A stretch of DNA of 45,339 nucleotides, from contig JAMLIN010000036.1 of NCBI GenBank assembly GCA_023954135.1, positions 1 through 45,339 of the forward strand, read 5' to 3'. The notes under the pieces were generated by a model that was not told the DNA's origin, ran no database searches, and saw only the letters and a program-made list of their open reading frames with translations. Of this stretch, positions 1 through 11,000 are shown piece after piece. The DNA comes from Burkholderiaceae bacterium (GTDB lineage: Bacteria; Pseudomonadota; Gammaproteobacteria; Burkholderiales; Burkholderiaceae_E). The position numbers and the translations under genes were made by a program. Numbering within the stretch: the first letter of the stretch is position 1; the number at the start of each line of letters is the position of its first letter.

Positions 1-579
1 CTGGGGCAGTGGCCGGCGCTGGCGCTTGCCCGTCGCCGTGCCGTCCTCGTGCAGCAGGCCGTCCTGCAGTTTCCCTTCCTCGTCGCCGAAGTCGTCGCCC
101 TGGGCCGGTCGCCGCACCACGGCAGGTCCGGTGTCGCCGACGACGAGCGGATAGTCGGGGAGGCGATGCGGCTGGTCGGCATCGAGGATCTGGCCGAGCG
201 CGACTATCTCGCGCTCTCGGGCGGGGAGCGCCAGCGTGTCCACATCGCGCGCGGCCTCGCCCAGGTATGGGAAGCGCCGGCCGACGGTGCCCGCTGGTTC
301 CTGCTGGACGAACCGACCGCGTCGCTCGACCTGCGTCACCAGATCGGCCTGATGAAGACGCTCGGCCGGCTCGCCCGGGAAGGGTGGGGCGTGGTCGCGG
401 TGCTGCACGACCTCCATCTGGTCGTGCGCTGGGCCGACCGCTGCCTCCTGGTGAGCGAGGGCCGGCTGGTCGCCGATGGACCGCCCGCGGCCGTCCTGAC
501 CCCGGAGCGCATCGGCGAGGTCTACCAGCTCGAGCCGGAGGACAGGCCGGCCTTCGCGGCGGGGACCATTGCAGGGTGA
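1..579 (+). CDS. hmuV: Heme-type ABC transporter ATP-binding protein, 3' part
   Basis: The frame is open from the first base of the window, so the gene starts upstream and the Walker A motif is outside. What remains is the C-terminal two thirds of an ABC ATPase: signature LSGGERQRVHIARGLAQ, Walker B with D-loop WFLLDEPTASLD, and the switch histidine in VLHDLHL. Residues read before the first Met (LARRRAVLVQQ) fit the HmuV/FecE branch of iron-chelate importers. HmuV would power heme uptake across the inner membrane with a permease (HmuU) and a periplasmic binding protein (HmuT), presumably encoded to the left. Assignment to heme rather than another siderophore or to B12 is by resemblance only; the ABC ATPase call itself is firm. 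Confidence 0.8.
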   Translation: MGQWPALALARRRAVLVQQAVLQFPFLVAEVVALGRSPHHGRSGVADDERIVGEAMRLVGIEDLAERDYLALSGGERQRVHIARGLAQVWEAPADGARWFLLDEPTASLDLRHQIGLMKTLGRLAREGWGVVAVLHDLHLVVRWADRCLLVSEGRLVADGPPAAVLTPERIGEVYQLEPEDRPAFAAGTIAG

Positions 580-670
580 ACAGGCCCTATGCGTCGGGGA
601 TCGACGCAGGTTCCGGGTCGAGGCCGGAGGCTGCTTGCCGGGCGACAGCCCGGCCGGGGCAACCGGAACG

Positions 671-702
671 AAAACGGGCGACGGCCCGGGGGGGCGTCGC
701 CC
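671..702 (-). terminator. Intrinsic terminator of the cold-shock gene
   Basis: On the minus strand a perfect 8-bp stem (GGGCGACG at 676-683 pairing with CGTCGCCC at 695-702) is followed by TTTTCGTT. It lies just downstream of the csp stop codon. The remaining 580-722 interval holds nothing else I recognise. Confidence 0.75.
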
Positions 703-722
703 TGGCGCAGGTGCCAGCCGGC

Positions 723-929
723 TCAGTCGGCGGGCTGGATCCTTGCCGCCTGCTTGCCCTTCGGCCCCTGCACGACCTCGAACTGGACTTTCTGCCCTTC
801 CTTCAGGGACTTGAAGCCGTTCATCTCGATTGCCGAGAAATGGGCGAAAAGGTCTTCGCCGCCTTCATCGGGAGTGATGAAGCCGAAGCCTTTAGCGTCG
901 TTGAACCACTTGACGGTACCGGTTGCCAT
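723..929 (-). CDS. CspA-family cold-shock protein
   Basis: A 68-residue single cold-shock domain, the normal length for CspA-type RNA chaperones. RNP1 is seen as KGFGFI (about residues 13-18) and RNP2 as DLFAHF (about 27-32), on the usual [10 protein letters not shown] start. The protein binds single-stranded RNA and DNA and melts mRNA secondary structure in the cytoplasm. The gene stands alone, divergent from clpS, with an intrinsic terminator behind it and an unusually long leader in front. Which Csp paralogue it is cannot be told from the sequence. Confidence 0.95.
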   Translation of the reverse strand: MATGTVKWFNDAKGFGFITPDEGGEDLFAHFSAIEMNGFKSLKEGQKVQFEVVQGPKGKQAARIQPAD

Positions 930-1153
930 AATCGAGCCATCCGCTTGTGAAATTTGTTATATGCCGGGCCAGACAAACGGTGCCGCATTGAATCTGATCG
1001 AATCGGACTTCATCAAGACATCCCCCGTCCTGACCACCTCGCGCACCCGGCGCTTGAAACCCGCCGGGCCGGCACCACTTGTGGAAAGACTCGATTGCGA
1101 TTTCCCCGATCTTTCCGGCAGCGATGTCGTTTCAGGATGTAAACCCTGAAAAG
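930..1153 (-). promoter_or_regulatory. Probable long 5' leader of the cold-shock mRNA
   Basis: If transcription starts about 7 nt after the -10 at 1161-1166, the csp mRNA has an untranslated leader of roughly 220 nt. Two stem-loops are visible in it: one at the 5' end (TTTCAGG at 1130-1136 with CCTGAAA at 1145-1151) and one in the middle (CCCGGCG at 1046-1052 with CGCCGGG at 1062-1068). Long structured leaders are known for enterobacterial cspA, where they act as temperature-responsive elements. A similar role here is inference. No strong Shine-Dalgarno precedes the ATG. Confidence 0.45.
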
Positions 1154-1160
1154 CAAACGG

Positions 1161-1189
1161 ATTCTTTGTGAAGTCAGCCTATTAGTCAA
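1161..1189 (-). promoter_or_regulatory. Candidate sigma-70 promoter of the cold-shock gene
   Basis: On the minus strand, -35 TTGACT (1184-1189) and -10 AAGAAT (1161-1166) are separated by exactly 17 bp. The -35 is 5/6 and the -10 is 4/6 to consensus. It is the best promoter match between csp and clpS on this strand. Confidence 0.45.
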
Positions 1190-1260
1190 GCGGGTTTGCA
1201 CCGATCCCGGGGCTGGCGTGACAGGCGTCACGCGAGCCGCCGGACGGCGGCCTGGCGTTA

Positions 1261-1288
1261 TTGCACGGTTCGCTACTCTCTATAGAAT
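1261..1288 (+). promoter_or_regulatory. Candidate promoter of clpS-clpA, directly before the start codon
   Basis: TTGCAC (1261-1266) and TAGAAT (1283-1288) are separated by 16 bp. The -10 ends 6 nt before the clpS ATG at 1295, so transcription from it would give a leaderless or nearly leaderless mRNA. A GGAAGG stretch overlapping this point could instead serve as ribosome-binding site for a transcript started further upstream. Confidence 0.4.
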
Positions 1289-1294
1289 GGAAGG

Positions 1295-1599
1295 ATGGCG
1301 ACAAGGCACGATCCCTCCACCGTCCTGGAGCGACAGGAGTCGCGCGTCAAGCCGCCGCCCATGTACCAGGTCATGCTGCTCAACGACGACTTCACCCCGA
1401 TGGAATTCGTCGTCGAAGTGCTGCAGAAGTTCTTCGGCATGGACCGCGAAAGAGCGACACAGGTAATGTTGAAGGTTCACCGCGAAGGACGAGGAGTGTG
1501 TGGCCTCTATCCGCACGATGTGGCGGCAACCAAGGTAGAACAGGTGAGTAGTTTTTCACGCGAGCACCAGCACCCGCTGCAATGCGTGATGGAGGAAGC

Positions 1600-1603
<4 letters not shown>
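1295..1603 (+). CDS. clpS: ATP-dependent Clp protease adaptor ClpS
   Basis: A 102-residue protein with the ClpS core, including [20 protein letters not shown] (about residues 23-42), which builds the N-degron pocket, and the C-terminal half ending [10 protein letters not shown]. ClpS recognises proteins with destabilising N-terminal residues and delivers them to the ClpA N-domain for ClpAP degradation. About 22 residues precede the conserved core, as in the family, which supports this start. Its stop overlaps the clpA start (ATGA), so the two are translationally coupled. Confidence 0.97.
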
Positions 1604-3906
<2,303 letters not shown>

Positions 3907-3931
3907 TCCCGGTTCGCATCGTGCAGTGCCC

Positions 3932-3955
3932 GAGGGGCGGCGAGAGCCGCCCCTC
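3932..3955 (+). terminator. Intrinsic terminator-like hairpin after clpA
   Basis: A perfect 10-bp stem (GAGGGGCGGC with GCCGCCCCTC) and a 4-nt loop lie 25 bp after the clpA stop. The T tract that follows is poor (TGCTGTTGTG), so termination may be partial. Confidence 0.6.
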
Positions 3956-4081
3956 TGCTGTTGTGCGATCGCCGCGACGACACGGCGGACCATGGCCCGC
4001 GCCTCGCTGGCCGCGGGCCGGTTTTGCGGGCCGGGCGGGCGCCGGTAAGATCCATCATTGCCGTGACTCCCCTGGGCCGAG

Positions 4082-4591
4082 ATGCTCCAAGACAAGCGCT
4101 TTCTCCTCTGGCTGGCATTCGGCCTCTCCTGGGGCGGCGTCGCGATCGCCCTGATGCTCCAGCATGGCTTCGACATGCAACCCTGCGCCTGGTGCAACGT
4201 CCAGCGCGGTGTCTATCTCGTCGTCGGCCTGCTCGCGCTGCTCGCCCTGGTGTCGCCGGCATCGCTCGCCAGCGTCGTGCTGGCCCTGCTTGCGGCGGCG
4301 TTCGCCCTGGGCGGCCTGGCGGCGGCGGGCTTCCAGCATTTCGTCGCGGCGAAGACGGACAGCTGCGGCTTCAGCTGGGCCGACCGGATCATCTACGAAG
4401 CCCGGCTCGACGAAACCCTGCCCTGGCTCTTCAAGGCGACCGCGTCGTGCAGCGAGGCCAACCTGCCGCTGTTCGGCGTTCCCTTCGCCCTCTGGAGCGC
4501 GGCGCTGTTCACGCTCCTTTTCGTCATCCTGTTGCGCTCGGCCCTGCGGGGCAGGCCCGGCGCGACGACCCTGCCGGTAGTGCCGCAATGA
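4082..4591 (+). CDS. dsbB: Disulfide bond formation protein DsbB
   Basis: A 169-residue inner-membrane protein with four hydrophobic segments. The two periplasmic cysteine pairs typical of DsbB are present: Cys35 and Cys38 in PCAWCNVQR, and Cys95 (DSCGF) with Cys123 ([19 protein letters not shown]). DsbB reoxidises DsbA and passes the electrons to quinone. The stop overlaps the start of tal by ATGA. The dsbA partner is not in the window. A functional link between dsbB and tal is not evident, so the pairing is probably just shared transcription. Confidence 0.95.
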   Translation: MLQDKRFLLWLAFGLSWGGVAIALMLQHGFDMQPCAWCNVQRGVYLVVGLLALLALVSPASLASVVLALLAAAFALGGLAAAGFQHFVAAKTDSCGFSWADRIIYEARLDETLPWLFKATASCSEANLPLFGVPFALWSAALFTLLFVILLRSALRGRPGATTLPVVPQ

Positions 4592-5517
4592 AAGCCCTCG
4601 ACCAGCTCAAGCAGTTCACCACCGTCGTCGCCGATACGGGCGATTTTCGGCAGCTCGAGGCCTACGCCCCGCGCGATGCGACCACCAATCCGACGCTCAT
4701 CCTGAAGGCGGTGGGCATGCCGGACTACCGGCATCTCCTCGACGAGGTGGTGGCGGCCGGCAGCGGACAGCCGATCGCTGAAGTCACCGACAGCCTGCTG
4801 GTTCGCTTCGGCACCGAGATCCTGTCGATCATTCCGGGGCGCGTATCGACCGAGGTGGATGCGCGCCTGTCCTTCGACACCGAGGCCACGATCGCGCGCG
4901 CGCACTCGCTCGTCGAGCGCTATCGCCGCGCCGGTATTGATCCCGCGCGGATCCTGATCAAGATCGCCTCGACCTGGGAAGGCATCCGCGCCGCCGAGCG
5001 GCTCGAGCGCGACGGGATCCACTGCAACCTGACCCTGCTGTTCTCGTTTCCCCAGGCGGTGGCCTGCGCGGATGCGGGCGTCACCCTGATCTCGCCCTTC
5101 GTCGGCCGGATCTACGACTGGTACCGACAGCGCGAGGGACGCGACTACGAGGGCGAGGACGACCCCGGGGTCGCCTCGGTGCGACGCATCTACGACTACT
5201 TCAAGAAGTTCGGCTACGAGACCGAGGTGATGGGCGCGAGCTTTCGCAACATCGGCCAGATCCGCGCGCTGGCCGGCTGCGACCTGCTGACGATCAGCCC
5301 GGATCTGCTCGCGCAACTTGCCGCCGACGAGCGGCCGCTGCCGCGCCGGCTCGATCCCGCCAGTGCCCGCCAGAAGACGATCGAGCGCGAGCGCTTCGAC
5401 GAGCGCCAGTTCCGCTTCGCGCTCAACGAGGATGCGATGGCGACCGAGAAGCTGGCCGAAGGCATCCGGGCCTTCGTGGCCCATGCCATCGAGCTCGAGG
5501 CGCTGGCCCGCGGCTGA
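4588..5517 (+). CDS. tal: Transaldolase (TalB class)
   Basis: A 309-residue class I aldolase of the pentose phosphate pathway, which moves a dihydroxyacetone unit from sedoheptulose-7-phosphate to glyceraldehyde-3-phosphate. The Schiff-base lysine is Lys125 in [13 protein letters not shown]. Asp17 (VADTGDF) and the DATTNPTLI strand near residue 30 match the E. coli TalB active site. Length is close to the 317 residues usual in the family. The ATG is embedded in the dsbB stop codon, so translation is coupled. Confidence 0.96.
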   Translation: MKALDQLKQFTTVVADTGDFRQLEAYAPRDATTNPTLILKAVGMPDYRHLLDEVVAAGSGQPIAEVTDSLLVRFGTEILSIIPGRVSTEVDARLSFDTEATIARAHSLVERYRRAGIDPARILIKIASTWEGIRAAERLERDGIHCNLTLLFSFPQAVACADAGVTLISPFVGRIYDWYRQREGRDYEGEDDPGVASVRRIYDYFKKFGYETEVMGASFRNIGQIRALAGCDLLTISPDLLAQLAADERPLPRRLDPASARQKTIERERFDERQFRFALNEDAMATEKLAEGIRAFVAHAIELEALARG

Positions 5518-5577
5518 AGGCGCGACGCGCGTACCGGCACTGCGTTCGAGGTCGACGCCGACTGCGAGGCCGGCGGC

Positions 5578-5763
5578 TCAGTCGGCTTCGCCCTGCGATG
5601 CCTCGGGATGACGCTCGCGCCAGACGCGCAAGGCTTCCCGGTATCGTTCCATCGCGGCGTCGTGCAGGTCGAAGACGCAGGGGTTGCAGCCGCTGCCGCA
5701 GCAGTCGCCGAGATCGGGCTGCGCGGGAGGCAGGGGCATCGGATCGGGATCGACTGGCCGCAT
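5578..5763 (-). CDS. Small Cys-rich protein with an oxidoreductase-like (OXLD) motif
   Basis: A 61-residue protein whose central CCGSGCNPCVFDLHDAAMER matches the short 'oxidoreductase-like' domain found in small bacterial proteins and in mitochondrial OXLD1. Four cysteines in CCGSGCNPC could bind a metal or cofactor; the biochemical role is not established. The frame is open further upstream, but that part reads as low-complexity Arg/His shadow sequence of dut, so the ATG at 5763 is preferred. It is the last gene of the minus-strand run uvrA-coaBC-unknown-dut and converges on tal with 60 bp between stops. Confidence 0.7.
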   Translation of the reverse strand: MRPVDPDPMPLPPAQPDLGDCCGSGCNPCVFDLHDAAMERYREALRVWRERHPEASQGEAD

Positions 5764-5822
5764 GATGCATTGTCGCCCGGCGACGAACCCTCTCGGGAAA
5801 TGCCGCCATTGCGGCACGGGGA

Positions 5823-6269
5823 CTAGCCGGTGCCGGTGCTGCCGAAGCCGCCTGTGCCGCGTTCGCTGTCGGCGAATTCCTCGACGATGTCGAACCCGAC
5901 CTGCAGCACCGGGACGACGATCAGCTGGGCGATGCGCTCGAAGGGCGCGATCGTGTAGGGCACCTCGCTGCGGTTCCACACCGAGACCATCAGCTGCCCC
6001 TGGTAGTCGGAGTCGATCAGGCCGACGAGGTTGCCGAGGACGACCCCGTGCTTGTGGCCGAGCCCGGAGCGCGGCAGGACGAGGGCGGCGAAGGCCGGAT
6101 TGCCGACATGGATCGCGATGCCGGTCGGCACCAGGGCGCTTGCCCCGGGTTCGAGCGGCAAGGGGTCGTCGAGGCAGGCGCGCAGGTCGAGGCCGGCGCT
6201 GCCCGGGCTGCCGTAGGCCGGCAATTGCTCGCGCATGCGCGAATCGAGAATCTTCAGTTCGATCTTCAT
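5823..6269 (-). CDS. dut: dUTP diphosphatase (dUTPase)
   Basis: A 148-residue trimeric dUTPase with all five motifs in order: [26 protein letters not shown] (catalytic Asp and the uracil-binding hairpin), ERIAQLI and the C-terminal GTGGFGSTG lid. It hydrolyses dUTP to dUMP and pyrophosphate, keeping uracil out of DNA and feeding thymidylate synthesis. Its ATG overlaps the stop of the preceding gene by 4 nt. Confidence 0.97.
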   Translation of the reverse strand: MKIELKILDSRMREQLPAYGSPGSAGLDLRACLDDPLPLEPGASALVPTGIAIHVGNPAFAALVLPRSGLGHKHGVVLGNLVGLIDSDYQGQLMVSVWNRSEVPYTIAPFERIAQLIVVPVLQVGFDIVEEFADSERGTGGFGSTGTG

Positions 6270-6760
6270 GGTCTGCCCGAACGGGTGCGCGCGAGCCGAC
6301 TCGTCCTGGGGCCGATGGCCACGCCGGCGATGAGCAGGATGGCGCCCGGGACCATCGATATCTCCCCCAGCCCCATGAATACGAGCCCCAGCGATATGGC
6401 GCCGACGGCGATCAGCAGGCGCGAGACCAGGAGACGCAGGCTCGGGCCCGGCCGGGGGGTGATGGCGGCGGGAGTCCGGGCCGGGATCGCGGCCGGAGCG
6501 CGGGTTGGCACGCCTGTCCCGGCGGCGTCGACCGTGCCGGAATCAGGCGCCGGGCCGGCGCTTGCCTTGTTTCCGGCACCGCCGCCAGGAGTGACCAGGT
6601 CGAGCGGCTGCGTCATCGGGCGGCGTCCGGCGAGCCGCCGGGCGAGTTCGGCGGCTGCCTGCTCGGCATCTTCGGGCGGCCCGCCGACCAGGGATTCGAG
6701 GTAGCGGACGTAGTCGCCCCCCGGGGGCTCGTCGGTATGAAGGTGGCCGTGGAAGATCAT
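6266..6760 (-). CDS. Unknown membrane protein between coaBC and dut
   Basis: A 164-residue protein that I do not recognise. The first ~48 residues look like a small folded segment (a [20 protein letters not shown] helix). A Pro/Ala/Thr-rich linker follows (about 49-105), then two hydrophobic segments at roughly 108-150 ([20 protein letters not shown] and [14 protein letters not shown]) and a basic tail. It shares 4-nt ATGA overlaps with both coaBC upstream and dut downstream, so it is expressed with them. No catalytic motif is visible. Membrane location is inferred from hydrophobicity only. Confidence 0.75.
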   Translation of the reverse strand: MIFHGHLHTDEPPGGDYVRYLESLVGGPPEDAEQAAAELARRLAGRRPMTQPLDLVTPGGGAGNKASAGPAPDSGTVDAAGTGVPTRAPAAIPARTPAAITPRPGPSLRLLVSRLLIAVGAISLGLVFMGLGEISMVPGAILLIAGVAIGPRTSRLARTRSGRP

Positions 6761-7956
6761 CGACTCGCGTCCGGCAGGCGTCTCGCGATCTCCTCGATCA
6801 GGCGGGCGGCCAGCTCGGCCTTGCTCGCGCGCTCGAGCCGGGTCGTGCCCTTCTCGTCGATCAGGAGCAGCTCGTTCTCGTCGAGCCCGAAGGTCTGGTG
6901 GCCGATGTTGGCGGCCAGCAGCGGCACGCCCTTGCTGATGCGCTTCTTCTGGCCGTGCTCCTCGAGCGCTTCGCTCTCGGCGGCGAAGCCGACGCAGTAG
7001 GGCGGGTCGGCCAGGGCGGCGACGCCGGCGAGGATGTCCGGGTTGAGGGCGAACTCGAGTGCCGGCGGCGCGCCGTCGGGCGTCTTCTTGATCTTCTGCC
7101 CGCTGACGTTGGCGATGCGCCAGTCGGCGACGGCCGCCACCGCGATGAAGACGTCGGCGCCGGCGACGCGCGCCATGACCGCATCGTTCATCTCGATCGC
7201 GGTGCGCACGTCATGCCGTTGCACGCCCCAGGGGGTGGCGAGCGCGACCGGGCCGGCGACGAGGTCGACGCTGGCGCCAGCGCGCCGGGCGGCGCGCGCG
7301 ATCTCGAAGCCCATCTTGCCCGACGACCGGTTGGTGATGCCGCGCACCGGATCGATCGGCTCGTAGGTGGGGCCGGCGGTGACCAGCACGCGCTTGCCGG
7401 CGAGCCATTTGGGGGCCAGGAAGGCGAGGGTGGCCTCGACGATCTCCGGCGGCTCGATCATGCGCCCGAGCCCGGTCTCGCCGCAGGCCTGCAGGCCCGC
7501 GGTGGGCCCCAGCAGCTCGATGCCATCGCCGGCGAGGATGGCGGCGTTGCGCCGGGTGGCTGGGTTCTCCCACATCTGCCGGTTCATCGCCGGCGCCACC
7601 AGCAGCGGGATCTCCCGCGCGAGGCACAGGGTGCTCAGCAGGTCGTCGGCGAGGCCGTGGGCGAGCTTGGCCATGAAATCGGCCGTCGCGGGGGCGACCA
7701 GGATCAGGTCGGCGGCCCGCGAGAGCTCGATGTGCGGCATCAGGTTGTCGATCCGGGTGTCCCAGGCATCGGTGTACACCGGCTCGCCGGTCAGGGCCTG
7801 GAAGGTCGCCGGGGTGATGAATCGGGTCGCGGATTCGGTCATCACGACCTGTACCTGGGCGCCATGCTCCATCAGGCGACGCGCGAGCTCGGCCGCCTTG
7901 AACGCGGCGACGCCGCCGGTCACGCCGAGCAGGATTCGGACTGGTTTGGCTGCCAT
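6757..7956 (-). CDS. coaBC: Bifunctional phosphopantothenoylcysteine decarboxylase / phosphopantothenate-cysteine ligase
   Basis: A 399-residue fused coenzyme A biosynthesis enzyme. In the N-terminal flavoprotein CoaC domain, His75 (NLMPHIELS), Asn125 in APAMNRQMW and Cys158 in AGLQACGETG fall at the same numbers as the E. coli catalytic residues. The C-terminal CoaB domain starts near residue 170 with LVTAGPTYEPIDPVRGITN and RSSGKMG. It makes 4'-phosphopantetheine from 4'-phosphopantothenate, cysteine and CTP. The ATG at 7956 is chosen because GGAGG precedes it and the protein then begins MAAKPVRILLGVTGG. An in-frame start 22 codons upstream is less likely. Confidence 0.97.
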   Translation of the reverse strand: MAAKPVRILLGVTGGVAAFKAAELARRLMEHGAQVQVVMTESATRFITPATFQALTGEPVYTDAWDTRIDNLMPHIELSRAADLILVAPATADFMAKLAHGLADDLLSTLCLAREIPLLVAPAMNRQMWENPATRRNAAILAGDGIELLGPTAGLQACGETGLGRMIEPPEIVEATLAFLAPKWLAGKRVLVTAGPTYEPIDPVRGITNRSSGKMGFEIARAARRAGASVDLVAGPVALATPWGVQRHDVRTAIEMNDAVMARVAGADVFIAVAAVADWRIANVSGQKIKKTPDGAPPALEFALNPDILAGVAALADPPYCVGFAAESEALEEHGQKKRISKGVPLLAANIGHQTFGLDENELLLIDEKGTTRLERASKAELAARLIEEIARRLPDASR

Positions 7957-8028
7957 GACACCTCCGTGCGGGCTGTATACCACAGCCGCCGCCAGCCGGC
8001 TCGGAATGCGAAGCCGTACCACGGGTCC

Positions 8029-11000
8029 TCAGCCGGCGGGCGGGCCGAGCCGGGTGAGGAAGTCGCGCAGCGCTCCCGCCGTCGGCGTGGCGGCATCGGC
8101 GACGAGCCCGGCTACCGGGGCCGCGCCGACGATGCTGCCTCCGGCGTCTCCGCCGCCCGGGCCGAGGTCCACGATCCAGTCGGCCTCGGCCCAGATGTCG
8201 AGATTGTGCTCGACGACGACGAGGGTGTTGCCGGCATCGACGAGCCGGTGCATGACCCGGATCAGCTTCTCGACGTCGGCCATGTGCAGGCCGACGGTCG
8301 GCTCGTCGAGGACGTAGACCGTATGCGGCGGCGCCGGCAGGGCGCGGCCGCGTTCCTTCGCCTTGCGGCGGGCGGCCTCGAGCGCGGGATCGTGGCCGGC
8401 CTGGACGGGCCGGACCTTGGCGAGCTCGGTGACCAGCTTGATCCTCTGCGCCTCGCCGCCCGAGAGGGTCGGGCTCGGCTGGCCGAGCGTCAGGTAGCCG
8501 AGCCCCACGTCCTGCAGCAGGCGCAGGGGGTGGCCGATGCGGGGATGGGCGGCGAAGGCCTCGACGGCTTCGTCGACGCTCATCGCCAGCACCTCGCCGA
8601 TCGAATGGCCCTGCCAGGTGATCTCGAGCGTCTCCCGGTCGAAGCGGCGCCCGCGGCAGGCGTCGCAGGGCACCTTCACGTCCGGCAGGAAGTTCATCTC
8701 GATGGTCTGCTGGCCCTGGCCGTCGCAGGCGGGACAGCGCCCGCCCGGGCTGTTGAACGAGAACCGGCCCGGGCCCCAGCCGCGCAGCTTCGCCTCGGCG
8801 GTGTCGGCGAAGAGCCTTCGGATCGTGTCCCAGAAGCCGACGTAGGTGGCGGGGCAGGAGCGCGGCGTCTTGCCGATCGGCGTCTGGTCGACCTCCAGCA
8901 CCCGGTCGACCCTCTCCCAGCCGGACAGGCCAGCGAGACCGACCAGGGGAGGTGCGGGCTTGCGCTGGTTGCGGGCGGAGACCAGGGCCGCGAGGTTGCG
9001 CAGCAGGACGTCGCGGGCCAGGGTCGACTTGCCGGAGCCCGACACGCCGGTGACCACGCTGAGCCGCCCGAGCGGAAAGCCGACGTCGATGCTGCGCAGG
9101 TTGTGGCGATGGGCGCCGGCCAGCCGCAGCCACGGCGCGTCGTCGTCGCCGACCGGGCGGGGCGCGACGAAGGGATGCGGCAGCGGATGGCGCAGCATCC
9201 GGCCGGTGATGCTGTCGGGATGACCGGCCAGGGCGTCGATCGTGCCGGTGGCGATGATGCGGCCGCCGAGGCGCCCGGCGCCCGGGCCCATGTCGATCAC
9301 GTGGTCGGCGCGCCGGATGGTGTCCTCGTCGTGCTCGACCACGAGCAGGGTGTTGCCCTTGTCGCGCAGCGCGTCGAGGGTATCGAGCAGCACCTGGTTG
9401 TCGCGCGGATGCAGCCCGATGGATGGCTCGTCGAGCACGTAGCACACGCCCTGCAGGTTGGAGCCGAGCTGGGCGGCGAGCCGGATCCGCTGCGCTTCGC
9501 CGCCCGAGAGGGTGGGCGCGCTTCGCGACAGGGTCAGGTAGCCGAGGCCGACCTCCGACAGGAATTCGAGCCGGCTGTCGATCTCCGCCACGATCCCGGC
9601 CGCTATCGCGGCATCGCGCCGCGAGAGCTCGAGCGCGTCGACCCACTCGGTGCACTGGTCGATCGACATCCGGGTGGCATCGGCGATCGACAGGCCGGCC
9701 ACCCGCACCGCGAGGGCGACCGGGTTGAGCCGCTCGCCGTTGCAGGCCTGACAGGCCTCGGGCTCGTCGCCGAGGCCCTCGGCCTGCTGGTCGAGCTGGT
9801 CGGCCATGCGTTCGGCGAGATCGCCGATGGCGCCGCTCGAGCGGTCGCCGTCGGACTGGCGCGGGTCGATCTTCGGTGCCTCGGGCAGCCGTACCCCGGT
9901 GCCGAGGCACTGGGTGCACCAGCCCGTCTTGGAGTTGAAGGAGAACAACCGCGGGTCGAGCTCGGGAAAGCTGGTGCCGCAGCTCGCGCAGGCGCGTTTC
10001 GTCGAGAACAGCCGCGTCGGCAGGGAGACGCTGGCGCCGCTCGCATCGCCGGCGTCGATCGCGGCGGCGAGCGCATCGAGCGAATCGGCGACCATCACCA
10101 GCCCCCGGCCGCGCTCGATCGCCTCGGCCAGCGCGCGGCGCAGCTCGACCTCGTTGGCGGGGTCGACGGCGACATCGGCGACCGGCAGCTCGATGTCATG
10201 CTCGACATAGCGATCCAGGCGCGGGAAGCGGTCGGTCGGCAGGAAGCGGCCGTCGACGCGCAGGTGGGTGAAGCCGCGGGCGGCGGCCCATTTGGCGAGA
10301 TCGGTATAGACGCCCTTGCGCGCGACCACCAGGGGCGCGAGCAGGCCGATGCGCCGGCCGCGGTAGTCGCGCAGGATGCGCGCCGCGATGTCCTCGAAGG
10401 ACTGCGGCTCGATCGGCACTCCGCAGTCGGGGCAGTGCTGGACGCCGGTCTTGACGTAGAGCAGGCGCAGGAAGTGGTAGATCTCGGTCAGCGTGGCGAC
10501 GGTGCTCTTGCGCCCGCCGCGGCTGGTGCGCTGCTCGATCGCCACCGTCGGCGGCACCCCGAAGATGCCGTCGATGTCGGGCCGGGATGCCGGCTGCACG
10601 AACTGGCGCGCATAGGCATTGAGGGATTCGAGGTAGCGACGCTGGCCTTCGCCGAACACCACGTCGAAGGCCAGTGTCGACTTGCCGGAGCCGGAGACGC
10701 CGGTGACGACCGTCAGCGCATCGCGCGGAATCTCGACGTCGATGTTCTTGAGGTTGTGCTCGCGCGCATGGTGCACGAAGATCGCGTCGCGGCCGCGCTC
10801 GCGGATAGCGCCCGCGGGCCGGTCCGGCTCACGGGCGCGCGGCGCGGCATCGATCGCGCGGCGGTAGTCGAGGAGCGCCCGGCCGGTGTGGGATTCCGGC
10901 ACGCCGGTCAGCTCGTCGGGAGTGCCGGTCGCGATCACGCGTCCGCCGCCGTCGCCGCCTTCCGGCCCGAGGTCGATCAGCCAGTCGGCGGCCGCGATGA

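Noticed and set aside
1582-1599. Earlier in-frame ATG for clpA
   Set aside because: It lies within the conserved end of clpS and has no ribosome-binding site, whereas GGAGGA precedes the ATG at 1600.
5764-5979. N-terminal extension of the small Cys-rich protein
   Set aside because: The sequence is an Arg/His-rich shadow of the dut 3' end and is not part of the recognisable domain.
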